Part shown: one piece after another, positions 52,562-60,964 of the stretch
How positions within the stretch are numbered: position 1 is the stretch's first letter
Layout: each line of letters begins with the position of its first letter
NCBI GenBank assembly: GCA_965208965.1
Contig: OZ242384.1
Span: forward strand, 310,001-374,000
Direction: 5' to 3'
DNA length: 64,000 nt
DNA from: Bin5 sp965208965
GTDB lineage: Bacteria; Chloroflexota; Anaerolineae; Caldilineales; Caldilineaceae
The notes under the pieces: generated by a model
Told to the model about the DNA's origin: nothing
Database searches by the model: none
The model's input: the letters and a program-made list of their open reading frames with translations, nothing else
Program-made: the position numbers and the translations under genes

Positions 52562-53941
52562 CTATGCGCCCTTTTCTTCGACCATGAATACCGGGACGAT
52601 TGAGCCGCCGCCGGCAGTTACGTTGAGAAGTGTTTCGCTGCTCAGCCGGCAGAGGCAGCCGTGTACACGTTCGCCCCGGAATAGAAACGGGTCCGAATCC
52701 ACGAGACGAAGGTCGATCGACACGCCGCCATTTGCCGTCATTGCGGGGAACTCTTCGTAGGCGATCTGTACGCGTTCCTGGACGACCGCCGGTTCGCTTG
52801 CAGCAGCTGCCAGGGCCGCGTCCCATTCCGTCTGTTCCGTCTCCCAACCGATGAGCACGCCCTTGCCGCCGTATTCGTCGTTCGGTTTGAGAACCAGCCC
52901 GTCCCGGTTTGCGCTGGCCCATGGCAGGAGGTCGATTGGATTGCCGGCCGGGTCGAGAGTTGAACGCTCCTCCACTATACGGGTCCAAGGGATGTGCGCT
53001 TTCACCGCCTGCTGCTCGGCTGCGGACAGAAGATGGGCATTGCGCTCGTCGCTGGCGACGGCAAGGCTGGCCTTTTTGTGGAGAAGCTTGCAACTGAAAG
53101 GGTTAACGAGGCAGATTGCGCGGGCTTGCAACGCGTCAACGATCGGATGATCCAGGCCGTAGCGGAGCAGGAGCTCGCTGATCAGGACTCGCTTGTAGAC
53201 GAAATCGACCGGCGCGCCGGCGGCGAACAGTTGCCCGTTCCTGAACTCCATCTCTTCCGGGTCGCAGATGACCGCGGCGATACCGTGTTCGGCGAAATAC
53301 TCGACGAAGAGGTCGAATTCACTGGCGGTGGGGACGCCGCGCCAGTCAACGATGGCGATATCGGGCAGTTTGCTGCGGTCGCCGCGCCATTCGTAGTAGA
53401 CGCGCAGGAACTCTTCGAGAGCGGGCCTTCTGCTAGGCAGCAAGTGCACGGCGTGGCGCCGGGCGAACGCTTGCATGACCGGCATTTCCAGAAACAGGTC
53501 AGCGAGAACGCCGGAGTAGGCCATAGAGGCCGGGCTTTCACCGTTGAACTCGACAAAACCAAGGCTGCGGCTGCCGTCCTCGTTGCGGGCGAAAAAGCTG
53601 TCCAGCCGAGCAGTGGGAATGGTTGTGCTGTAGCCGTGATCGATACTCAGGAGATACTCTTCATCGGGTGTTGCGTGGATCTGTGCGCGCAGCTTGTCGT
53701 CGTCCAGCATTAGGCGGGCCAGACGGTCGAAGAGGCGAAGAATCAGTTCTGTACGGTTGACCAGGTAGCCCCACTCTTGCGGGGAATAGAACAGGGGGCG
53801 AAGGACGGTGCAGAGAGGGCGTTCGCCGAAGACCATATTGCGTTCCGCCATGCGCGCCGTGAGAAGATCCCAGCTGTCGTTGGCGAGACCGGGTCTGGAA
53901 AGGAGATCATGGTAGCGGGAGACGGCGGTCAATGAGTTCAT
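52562..53941 (-). CDS. circularly permuted ATP-grasp ligase
   Basis: The protein has 459 residues. The N-terminal half carries GYSTTIPTARLDSFF and GFVEFNGESP (E131, N133). The nucleotide-binding part shows DGLVLKPNDEYGGKGVLIG, with K352 and the loop G358-G-K-G361, then VVQERVQIAYEEFP. Such ATP-grasp enzymes form amide bonds from a carboxylate through an acyl-phosphate. It is directly upstream of two YbdK-type ligases in one transcript, a combination expected for synthesis of a short peptide or amide-linked metabolite. Confidence 0.88.
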   Translation of the reverse strand: MNSLTAVSRYHDLLSRPGLANDSWDLLTARMAERNMVFGERPLCTVLRPLFYSPQEWGYLVNRTELILRLFDRLARLMLDDDKLRAQIHATPDEEYLLSIDHGYSTTIPTARLDSFFARNEDGSRSLGFVEFNGESPASMAYSGVLADLFLEMPVMQAFARRHAVHLLPSRRPALEEFLRVYYEWRGDRSKLPDIAIVDWRGVPTASEFDLFVEYFAEHGIAAVICDPEEMEFRNGQLFAAGAPVDFVYKRVLISELLLRYGLDHPIVDALQARAICLVNPFSCKLLHKKASLAVASDERNAHLLSAAEQQAVKAHIPWTRIVEERSTLDPAGNPIDLLPWASANRDGLVLKPNDEYGGKGVLIGWETEQTEWDAALAAAASEPAVVQERVQIAYEEFPAMTANGGVSIDLRLVDSDPFLFRGERVHGCLCRLSSETLLNVTAGGGSIVPVFMVEEKGA

Positions 53942-54036
53942 TTGGCCATTAGCCGTTCTGCGGTTCTCAGCGGCCGACAGAGTTCTACAGTATACGTCGA
54001 AATGGCAGTTGTGTACTAAGGGCTGAAATCAGGGGG

Positions 54037-54432
54037 CTATTCGCTGCAGTTGATGCCGTATCCCTGTTCGCCAGCCTCGGGGTCACGGAAGGTCAACGTC
54101 AGGTCGAAGGCCTGATGGTCCACGAGTTGCGCGTCCTTGCTCAGCCCTAGAGAGAGTGTTGCTTCCACCCGGTAGGTTTCGTCGGGCGTTACAGGGTCTT
54201 TCAGGTGTAGGGTGTTGTTTAGACGGGTATCGGTTTGGGCCAGGAGGACGAGGCTGTTGTTCTCGGTACCATCGGGGTTGTAGACGATCAGTTCGACATT
54301 GGGGGCGTCATCTTCCAAGCGGGCGGGCAGCCAGATGCGCACCCAAAGGCGTCGGAGATCGGGGTAGGGATAGATCAGGATTCGCTCGAACTGCAGCGGC
54401 GTGTCCTGCTCGAAAAGATTGATTTGCGTCAT
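54037..54432 (-). CDS. conserved small protein of unknown function, first in the ligase unit
   Basis: The protein has 131 residues. The sequence is beta-rich with alternating patterns (RLWVRIWLPARLEDDAP, VELIVYNPDGTENNS, YRVEATLSLGLSKD, FDLTLTFRDPEAGEQ) and has no signal or membrane segment. It resembles a small beta-sandwich but no family is recognised. A 95-base gap separates it from the ATP-grasp gene, and it begins the unit of ligases on this strand. It could carry or bind the small product; this is only a guess from position. Confidence 0.7.
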   Translation of the reverse strand: MTQINLFEQDTPLQFERILIYPYPDLRRLWVRIWLPARLEDDAPNVELIVYNPDGTENNSLVLLAQTDTRLNNTLHLKDPVTPDETYRVEATLSLGLSKDAQLVDHQAFDLTLTFRDPEAGEQGYGINCSE

Positions 54433-54577
54433 TTTTCGGTGGCCGGGGGTGCTTGCGCACTCGCCTAAGCGAGATTATGCTTGAAAGCGTTCGTATGAGG
54501 GCAGTTGACAATGCCCTTGACGATGCGAATGACAATGCGAATGCCGTTGCGCAGTTAGTATATCAGCATCTTATTTC

Positions 54578-55816
54578 ATGAGATACTTGAAAATTCTTGC
54601 AGACGATCTGACCGGTGCAGCGGATACTGCGGCCCGCTGCAGGCGTTTCGGGCTGCCTGCAACGATCTTTCTGGACAGTCCGGAAACGCCGCTCCCTCAG
54701 GGAGCGCTGGCCTTCACTTCAGATTCTCGCCATCTTACGGCGGATGCCGCAGCGAAGTCAGCGCGAAAGACGGCTGCGTCGCTGCCGGCTCTAGACGCAC
54801 GGTGGTACAAGAAGATCGACTCGACCCTGCGGGGCAATGTTGGAAGTGAGCTGGACGCCCTGCTGGATCTGGTAGACGCGCCTGCCGCCGTTGTCTGCCC
54901 CGCCTTTCCGGCACAGAGACGCTGGCTGCGCAATGGGATTCTCACGGCGCCCGAATTCGGGCCTCCCGCGATCCATTTGCCGTCTCTGTTGCGTGAGCAG
55001 AGCCGTCACCGTGTGGCCGCGCTCAATATCGAGGATGTGCGCGGAGAAGCCCTGGCGACGAAGTTGAAACGGTTGATGAGGATGGAGGACAGCTGCACGG
55101 GACAGGGACGGCTCGTCATCGCTGTCGACGCGATAACGGACAGTGACCTGGACAGGTTGGTCATGGCGCAGGAGGAGGCGCTGCCTGACGCGCTGCTGTG
55201 CGGGAGTGCCGGGCTGGTGGGTGCGCTTGTCCGACGGGAGGCGACCAGGGAGACGTTTCCAGCCCTGCCTGTGGGGGGCATTGGCACTCCAGGGCAGACG
55301 GTACTGCTGGTCGCGGGCAGCGGCAGCGAAGTTGCTCACCGGCAGATAGCCCACTTACTTCGTTGCGAGGATGATAATCCTCAGTTGGGCACCAGCCGTT
55401 TGATCGTGCTGCCAGAGACTGATTCCGCGGCTTCAGCCTCTCTGAATCCGACTCGACCTATCTGGCTGTTGCAGCAACCCCAGCCTCACCCGGACGCGGC
55501 CCTGGATGGCCCGGAAGCGCGTCAGCGGGCCGACCATCTGGCCCGCGTAGGTGTGGCCGCGCTGGCCCGGCGCCCGGCCGATGTGTTGATGCTCGTGGGT
55601 GGTGATACGGCGATGCTATTTCTGAGGCACCTGGGGGCGACGCGGCTCAAGGTCGAGCAGGAGCTGCTTCCGGGAATGCCGCTGTGCAGCGGGGTCATCG
55701 ACGGGAGGACGACACTGATTGCAATAAAGCCGGGGCGGTTCGGGGAAGAAGGGACGCTGGTGGAGCTGCTCGGAAGGGTGGGGCTGTCTGGTCATGGCGC
55801 CAGTGTAGGGGGATAG
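54578..55816 (+). CDS. four-carbon acid-sugar kinase family protein (DUF1537 type)
   Basis: The protein has 412 residues. The N-terminal signature ILADDLTGAADTAARCRRFG, the middle VLLVAGSGSEVAHRQI, the LMLVGGDTAMLFL segment and the C-terminal LLPGMPLC are those of the DUF1537 kinases. These phosphorylate D-threonate, D- or L-erythronate or similar acids at O4. The PdxA-like gene on the other strand is the natural partner in D-threonate breakdown. It is convergent with the DegT gene; the two ends lie ten bases apart, with a heptamer repeat spanning both stop codons. Confidence 0.9.
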   Translation: MRYLKILADDLTGAADTAARCRRFGLPATIFLDSPETPLPQGALAFTSDSRHLTADAAAKSARKTAASLPALDARWYKKIDSTLRGNVGSELDALLDLVDAPAAVVCPAFPAQRRWLRNGILTAPEFGPPAIHLPSLLREQSRHRVAALNIEDVRGEALATKLKRLMRMEDSCTGQGRLVIAVDAITDSDLDRLVMAQEEALPDALLCGSAGLVGALVRREATRETFPALPVGGIGTPGQTVLLVAGSGSEVAHRQIAHLLRCEDDNPQLGTSRLIVLPETDSAASASLNPTRPIWLLQQPQPHPDAALDGPEARQRADHLARVGVAALARRPADVLMLVGGDTAMLFLRHLGATRLKVEQELLPGMPLCSGVIDGRTTLIAIKPGRFGEEGTLVELLGRVGLSGHGASVGG

Positions 55817-55831
55817 CGGTCAGTGGTCAGC
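55811..55831. repeat. heptamer tandem array (GGTCAGN), three units
   Basis: GGATAGC, GGTCAGT, GGTCAGC. The array spans the stop codon of the acid-sugar kinase (55814-55816) and the stop codon of the convergent DegT gene (55827-55829). It has the same seven-base period as the arrays at 19084 and 21701. Confidence 0.75.
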
Positions 55832-57014
55832 GGAGTGAGGCGATGTTTTCGCGGACTTTGAGGATGGCGCGAAGGATGTCGTCCATCTCGTGCAGTTCGG
55901 CCAGGAGGACGTTTTGGCTGAGGGAGACGGTCTGCTGACAGAGTTGCTCGCTGTTGGGGCAGGGCGTGATGCGGCTGAAGGGTTCGACGAGCGGGGGCTG
56001 GTGATAGAGGGGATAGGGATAGAGTGGGCCGACGGGGATGTTCTCGGCGCGCAATGCGGAGATGAACTCCTGGCGGGGCAGGCCGCCGAAGGTGTCGGCA
56101 TCGTAGCGCATGAGAAAGATATGGTGGGAGTGGGCGCTGGCGCGTGGGTCCCAGCGCTGTGGCGTCAGGCCGTCGATTTCTTCGAGGAAGCTGCGCAGGC
56201 GGCGGGCGTTGCTCATGCGGCGTTCCAACTGGTCGTCGAGGCGGTTCAGACCGGCTGAGAGCACGGCAGCGTGCCAGCCGCTCAGGCGCAGGTTGGTGCC
56301 GAGGTTGGGATGTTCGTAGCCCTGGCCGTCCGGGCTTCGTCCACAGTTAGCGATACTCCACATGCGCTCGGCCAGCTCGGCATCGTTGGTCAGAAGCGCG
56401 CCGCCCTCTCCGGCGGTGAGATTTTTGCTCGCTTGAAAGCTGAATGATCCGGCAACTCCCAGGGCGCCGACAGGACGGCCGTTCCAGCTACTGCCGTGGG
56501 CGTGGGCCGCGTCTTCGATAACGAAGAGATTGTGGCGTTGAGCGAGTGGAAGCAGGCCGTCGAAATCCACTGGCAGGCCGCCGAAGTGGACAGGAATGAT
56601 GGCTCTGGTGCTTGCGCTGACGGCAGTTTCGACGGCAGGGATTGAGAGATTCCACGTATCCAGGTCGACGTCGGCGAAGACAGGTGTGGCGCCGACGGTG
56701 CGCACGGCGGCGGCGGTGGCGACGAAGGTATAGGGAGGCACGATGACCTCATCACCTGGGCCGATGTCCAAGGCGCGCAGGGCGGTCTCGAGTGTGGTCG
56801 TGCCGTTGACGGTCGTGACACAGAAGCGGGCGGCGTGACGGGCGGCGAAAGCGGTTTCGAAATCGGCTACGGCCGTGTCGTAGCCGCCCCATACCCCCCT
56901 TTCGAGCACGGCCAGGAGGCCGGCGCGCTCGGTTTCGTCCCACTGCGGCCAGTCCGGCCACGGTTTGGTACGCACCGGTTCACCACCATGGAGCGCGAGT
57001 GGAGATTCTTTCAT
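55827..57014 (-). CDS. DegT/DnrJ/EryC1/StrS family PLP aminotransferase
   Basis: From ATG 57014 (GAGG upstream) the protein has 395 residues. The Schiff-base lysine fits K197 (SFQASKNLTAGEGG), with the cofactor-binding D168 region (FVIEDAAHAHGS) and the substrate loop IVPPYTFVATAAA. It is a sugar aminotransferase or a related dehydratase. The gap to the PdxA-like gene is eight bases, so they are in one operon. The family acts on nucleotide-linked ketosugars; a role here with acid sugars would be unusual. Confidence 0.93.
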   Translation of the reverse strand: MKESPLALHGGEPVRTKPWPDWPQWDETERAGLLAVLERGVWGGYDTAVADFETAFAARHAARFCVTTVNGTTTLETALRALDIGPGDEVIVPPYTFVATAAAVRTVGATPVFADVDLDTWNLSIPAVETAVSASTRAIIPVHFGGLPVDFDGLLPLAQRHNLFVIEDAAHAHGSSWNGRPVGALGVAGSFSFQASKNLTAGEGGALLTNDAELAERMWSIANCGRSPDGQGYEHPNLGTNLRLSGWHAAVLSAGLNRLDDQLERRMSNARRLRSFLEEIDGLTPQRWDPRASAHSHHIFLMRYDADTFGGLPRQEFISALRAENIPVGPLYPYPLYHQPPLVEPFSRITPCPNSEQLCQQTVSLSQNVLLAELHEMDDILRAILKVRENIASLR

Positions 57015-57022
57015 GTCGTCCT

Positions 57023-58084
57023 CTATTGATGCGAGTTTGCTGCGCGGCCACCGGTGATCATCTGCGTGCACAACTTCAGGGCGTGCTCTAACGCCTGCGG
57101 GCTGGCTTCGCCTTTCTCGACGATGTCGAAGGCGGTACCGTGGGCCGGCGTCGTGATCGGTGTGGAGAGGCCGCCGTGAACGGTGACGCCGCGTTCAAAG
57201 CCAAGCAGTTTCATGGCGATCTGGCCCTGATCGTGGTACATGGTCACCACACCGTCGAACTCGCCGCGACTTGCCCTCAAAAAGACGGTGTCCGGCGGGT
57301 AGGGGCCGGAGGCGGCGATATCTTCTTCCTGGGCGGCCTCGATGGCAGGGTGGATAAGATCGATTTCTTCGCTGCCGAATAGCCCGCCCTCACCGGCGTG
57401 GGGATTGAGACCGGCCACGGCGAGGCGAGGGCTTGGCTGCCCGCTCTGGCGGATGGTGTTGTGAATGAGGCGAATGGCGGGCAGGATTTCGTCGACGGAT
57501 ATGTGTTCATACACGGCGCGCAGGGGGATATGGGAGGTTACGCGCGAGGTCCAGAGGCCGTCGAGGGTGTTGACTTCGCCGACGTAGCCGCTGACGCCGA
57601 GGCGGTCGGCGAAGTAGCGCAGCTCGTCCTCGTGGCGGCTGCCGGCCGCGTGCATGGCCTGCTTGTTGAGCGAGGCGTAGGTGATGCCGTCGACGGCGCC
57701 GTTACGGGCGAGGTCGGCGGCAAAGTCCAGCGATTGCAGGACGTAGCGACCGGCAGCGGCGCTCATGCGACCGGGCGTGTGGTCGTCGGGGGAGAAGGAT
57801 GGGCCGGTCAGGAGCACGGGGCCCGCGAGGGAGGTCGGCAGGTCTTCCGGTGAGCTGTAGTGCGGCAGGTCAAGCGAGATACTGGCGCATCGGGCACCCC
57901 ATTCCAGGATCCAGGGTTCACCGATGACGATGATGTTTGCGCCGCCGAAACTGGTGGTCGAACTGTCCGGACTCGCCCCTTCCGCCAGAACACGGGCAAC
58001 GATTTCGGGCCCAATGCCACTGGGATCGCCAAGGAGAAGGGCGAGGCGTGAGGGGCGCGTGGGTGTAACTGAGCTGTGGGCCAT
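57023..58084 (-). CDS. PdxA-like 4-phosphate dehydrogenase (D-threonate branch probable)
   Basis: The protein has 353 residues. The core features are LLGDPSGIGPEIVARVL, the metal- and substrate-binding TMYHDQGQIAMKLLGFERGV, VTVHGGLSTPITTPAHGTAF and DIVEKG, as in PdxA. PdxA oxidises and decarboxylates 4-phospho-hydroxythreonine; paralogues (PdxA2) act on D-threonate 4-phosphate to give dihydroxyacetone phosphate. The nearby DUF1537 kinase favours the second reading. The gene sits between DegT and LarA-like genes in the same orientation. Confidence 0.93.
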   Translation of the reverse strand: MAHSSVTPTRPSRLALLLGDPSGIGPEIVARVLAEGASPDSSTTSFGGANIIVIGEPWILEWGARCASISLDLPHYSSPEDLPTSLAGPVLLTGPSFSPDDHTPGRMSAAAGRYVLQSLDFAADLARNGAVDGITYASLNKQAMHAAGSRHEDELRYFADRLGVSGYVGEVNTLDGLWTSRVTSHIPLRAVYEHISVDEILPAIRLIHNTIRQSGQPSPRLAVAGLNPHAGEGGLFGSEEIDLIHPAIEAAQEEDIAASGPYPPDTVFLRASRGEFDGVVTMYHDQGQIAMKLLGFERGVTVHGGLSTPITTPAHGTAFDIVEKGEASPQALEHALKLCTQMITGGRAANSHQ

Positions 58085-58163
58085 GTGAAGGGAGTGCCGT
58101 TGGCGCGTTGCCCAATGCTGACTTCAGTACCATCAGCAATGGGCGAATTGACTATAATGCCGA

Positions 58164-59489
58164 TCAGGCGTATTCCAGAATCGGTTCCATCTGCCACGGG
58201 GCCTGCATAACGCCGTCGGTGAAGGTGAGAGGTGTTTCGCCGGTGATGGTAAGTCGCGGATGGCTCTCGACTTCGGCTCGCAGGCTGGGGCTGACGTAGA
58301 AGTCCTCCAGAGTCAGGGTATCGCGGATGAAGACTATTTTGGCCGCGTCCTGTGGTTCTGCGCAGATGCGCAGCGCGACTTCAAGGGCGCGTTCATCGTC
58401 GGCGAAGGTCAGGGGCAGGTGGGAGCGGGTGGCGCTGAAGATTCCGGATGTCACGGCGTTCATGTAGGTAGCCTGCCAGTCGATCTTGCGGAAGACCCTC
58501 TCGGTGGTCACGTTGGCGAGGCCGAGTCCGGAGACATTGCCGTGGGTCTCTTCGGTCAGATCGAGGACGGTGATGATGGCGACGTCGACTTTGCCGAAGT
58601 TTTCGGGCTGGCGAGGGATGCTGAGACGGCTGATGACGTTGGTGTCCATGCCGGTGCCGGAGATGTTCTTGCCGAGGTCGCGCACGACAAGTATATCCAC
58701 GGCCTCAAAGGGAATTTGGGCCAGGTAGTCCTTGGCCTTAACCAGCAGGTCTGCCTCTCTCTTCGTGCCCACCTCGGCGGCGGTCAGGCCGGCGATGAGG
58801 GCGGTGTCTTCGTAGGCATTTTCGACAGGGCAGATGGCGCCGCGGAAGTTGGTGTTGGCTTCGTAAACGCGGGCAGCAGGCTCCAGATACATCTGGAAAT
58901 TCCTGCCGCCTCCGCTGTGCATCATGGAAGCGCCGTGTTGTTTGCCCCAGCCGATGACACACATTTTGGAGGGGCCGCTCTCAAGGTGGCTGCGGAAGTC
59001 GGTATGGGGCTTGATACGGCTGACCAGAATCGCGTGATCAGCGGCCATCGAATCTTTGCCCTGGCAGACGACCGGCCCGTCGGGGAGACGGCCAATCTCG
59101 GCCACCTCCATAGTGGCCCTGATCTCGACGCCAACGGCCTCCTCGGTTACACCCATGCCGGCGAGGATCTCTTTCTGTCCCTCTACGGTTGCGCCGCCGT
59201 GGCTGCCCATGGCGGGGACGACATACGGTTTCATGCCGGCGGCCTTGAGGTGATCGACGGCGGCGCGCACGATGCGAGCGAGATTGGCGATGCCGCGGCT
59301 GCCGGCGCCGACTGCGACGGAGTCGCCGGGCTGCATGGGCGCCATGATGCCGCTTTCTTTCAGGGCTTTGCCGACGGCGGCGTGAATGTCATCGACCTGG
59401 GGTGTGTCGAAGGTCTGGTGGACGGCAAGGAGTTTGTCGGGCAGATTGGCGGGGAAACGGATGTCCTGGATGTCCTGAAGCAGGTTCAT
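58164..59489 (-). CDS. LarA-like (lactate racemase domain) protein
   Basis: From ATG 59489 (GGAGAAGAA upstream) the protein has 441 residues. Candidate active-site or metal residues lie in VPAMGSHGGATVEGQ, SRIKPHTDF and MCVIGWGKQHGASMMHSGG. The Rossmann-like GSRGIANLARIVRAAVDHLK precedes them. LarA family members racemise or epimerise 2-hydroxy acids with a nickel-pincer cofactor. None of larB, larC or larE is in the window. In this cluster a substrate such as a four-carbon aldonic acid is likely, but this is inferred. Confidence 0.85.
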   Translation of the reverse strand: MNLLQDIQDIRFPANLPDKLLAVHQTFDTPQVDDIHAAVGKALKESGIMAPMQPGDSVAVGAGSRGIANLARIVRAAVDHLKAAGMKPYVVPAMGSHGGATVEGQKEILAGMGVTEEAVGVEIRATMEVAEIGRLPDGPVVCQGKDSMAADHAILVSRIKPHTDFRSHLESGPSKMCVIGWGKQHGASMMHSGGGRNFQMYLEPAARVYEANTNFRGAICPVENAYEDTALIAGLTAAEVGTKREADLLVKAKDYLAQIPFEAVDILVVRDLGKNISGTGMDTNVISRLSIPRQPENFGKVDVAIITVLDLTEETHGNVSGLGLANVTTERVFRKIDWQATYMNAVTSGIFSATRSHLPLTFADDERALEVALRICAEPQDAAKIVFIRDTLTLEDFYVSPSLRAEVESHPRLTITGETPLTFTDGVMQAPWQMEPILEYA

Positions 59490-59578
59490 ATTTCTTCTCC
59501 CTTCATTCGGGCAATGCGGACTAAAGCAAACTAATCTGGTTGGGGCCGTTCTCAAGCGGAGCCGGCTGCCGATGCAGT

Positions 59579-60253
59579 TTAACCTTTGACCTTTGCAACT
59601 ATTTCTCTAAGCAGGCCTTCAAAATCGTCGGTGGCGGCGGTGAAGGCGTCGGAGGCGATCACGAGCGGTGCGCCGAAGACTACGATCTCGGCGCCCATTT
59701 CGAGCGTTTCGATGGCCTGTTCGACAGTCAGCCCGCCGACTGCCTGCACGGGAATGTCGACGGCGTCGAGGATGGGTTGCAGGTCATCGAGGGGGCTGAG
59801 GCCGGGGATCATGTTGCGTTCGTCGAAGCCGGTGTGTACGATGATGACGTCGACGCCCATGTCCTGGGATTCTCTGGCGCGACCTGGCTTGTCGGCACAG
59901 AGCATGACGTCGCACATGACTTTGCCGCCGCAGCGCTGCGCCATTTTCACCTGTTCGATGATGCTGGCGTCGTGGGCCACACCCATGACGACGACGTAGT
60001 CGGCTCCAGCCTGGAACATCATCTCCGCTTCGAGGCCGGCGCCGTCCATGGTCTTGAGGTCGGCGACGATGGGATGATCGGGGAAGGCATCTCTCATGGC
60101 GCGGACGCTGTGGAGACCCTCGGCGAGGATCAGGGGCGTGCCGGCTTCCAGCCAGTCGACGCCGGCGCTCACTGCAGCGCCGGCCATGTCGAGGGCCTCG
60201 TCGATTGATGTTACGTCCAGTGAAACCTGAATGATCGGTTCTTTCTTCGACAA
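59579..60253 (-). CDS. orotidine-phosphate-decarboxylase/HUMPS-type TIM-barrel protein
   Basis: The protein has 224 residues from TTG 60253 (GGAG seven bases upstream). The motif VADLKTMDGAGLEAEMMFQ (D65-x-K67, D70) is the signature of the 3-hexulose-6-phosphate synthase/3-keto-L-gulonate-6-phosphate decarboxylase branch. VVMGVAHD and IPVQAVGGLTVEQ further support a phosphate-binding barrel. It decarboxylates or adds to a sugar phosphate. In this cluster it could use a product of the kinase and PdxA-like enzymes. Confidence 0.9.
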   Translation of the reverse strand: MSKKEPIIQVSLDVTSIDEALDMAGAAVSAGVDWLEAGTPLILAEGLHSVRAMRDAFPDHPIVADLKTMDGAGLEAEMMFQAGADYVVVMGVAHDASIIEQVKMAQRCGGKVMCDVMLCADKPGRARESQDMGVDVIIVHTGFDERNMIPGLSPLDDLQPILDAVDIPVQAVGGLTVEQAIETLEMGAEIVVFGAPLVIASDAFTAATDDFEGLLREIVAKVKG

Positions 60254-60305
60254 AGGTACGCTCCGCGGGAGATTAGTAAGGCGAATTCAGATGCTCTGTC
60301 GCACG

Positions 60306-60920
60306 CTATCTTCTTGCTTCGGAGAACACGTCACTGACGTCAACTCTAAAGCCTTCCAGAAGTACCGAGGATGCCGTCTCGCCGGTGACGAATTCTCCAT
60401 GTAACGCGTATTCCTGGCCGCGTAATGTGAGGACAGTGATGGAGGCATTGGTGGGATCGACAATCCAATACTCAGGGATTCCGGCCTGCGCGTACTCGCG
60501 GCGTTTTGTCACTTTGTCCCGTTCGGGATCATCGGGGCTGACGATTTCCATGACGAGATCGGCGCCCTCCCAGAATCTGTCAGAGCGACGGTCATCATGC
60601 TCGGCACGCATAAACAGGATATCAGGCTCTCTGAACTTGCCTGGCGAGAGTTGGACGCGCATGGGAGCCAGGAGGACAGTACCCAGCTGGCCTTCACGGA
60701 CAAAGTTTAGCAAGAGTTCAAACAGGGCAATAACCAGTAGCTGATGCGACTGGGTTGGCAATGGCATGATCTCCAGCCGACCGTGGGAGAATTCGATCAG
60801 ATGATTGGTATCCAGCGCCAGGTATTCATCCTCGCTCCAGTGGCCCTGGGCGGGGAAAAGTTGGGCGATCTCCCAGGTCAGTTCGGTTACGTCGTCGGGT
60901 TTCGTCGTTGGGTAGGCCAT
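60306..60920 (-). CDS. Uma2 family endonuclease-like protein (PD-(D/E)XK)
   Basis: From ATG 60920 the protein has 204 residues, the usual size. It has REPDILFMRAEH, LVMEIVSPDDPERDK, IPEYWIVDPTNAS and the start YLALDTNHLIEFSHGRLEIM. The role of this abundant family is unresolved. It differs from the 293-residue relative at 49154-50035 by lacking a coiled coil. It sits inside an acid-sugar operon between the HUMPS-like and Zn-dehydrogenase genes, perhaps by insertion. Confidence 0.88.
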   Translation of the reverse strand: MAYPTTKPDDVTELTWEIAQLFPAQGHWSEDEYLALDTNHLIEFSHGRLEIMPLPTQSHQLLVIALFELLLNFVREGQLGTVLLAPMRVQLSPGKFREPDILFMRAEHDDRRSDRFWEGADLVMEIVSPDDPERDKVTKRREYAQAGIPEYWIVDPTNASITVLTLRGQEYALHGEFVTGETASSVLLEGFRVDVSDVFSEARR

Positions 60921-60964
60921 GATCTGCCTTGCTTCCGTCGCGATGCGATGCGAGCGCTCTCGCG

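Noticed and set aside
51327..53093. 588-codon version of the second YbdK gene
   Set aside because: The first 186 codons overlap the ATP-grasp gene in another frame and have no YbdK similarity; ATG 52535 gives the expected family start.
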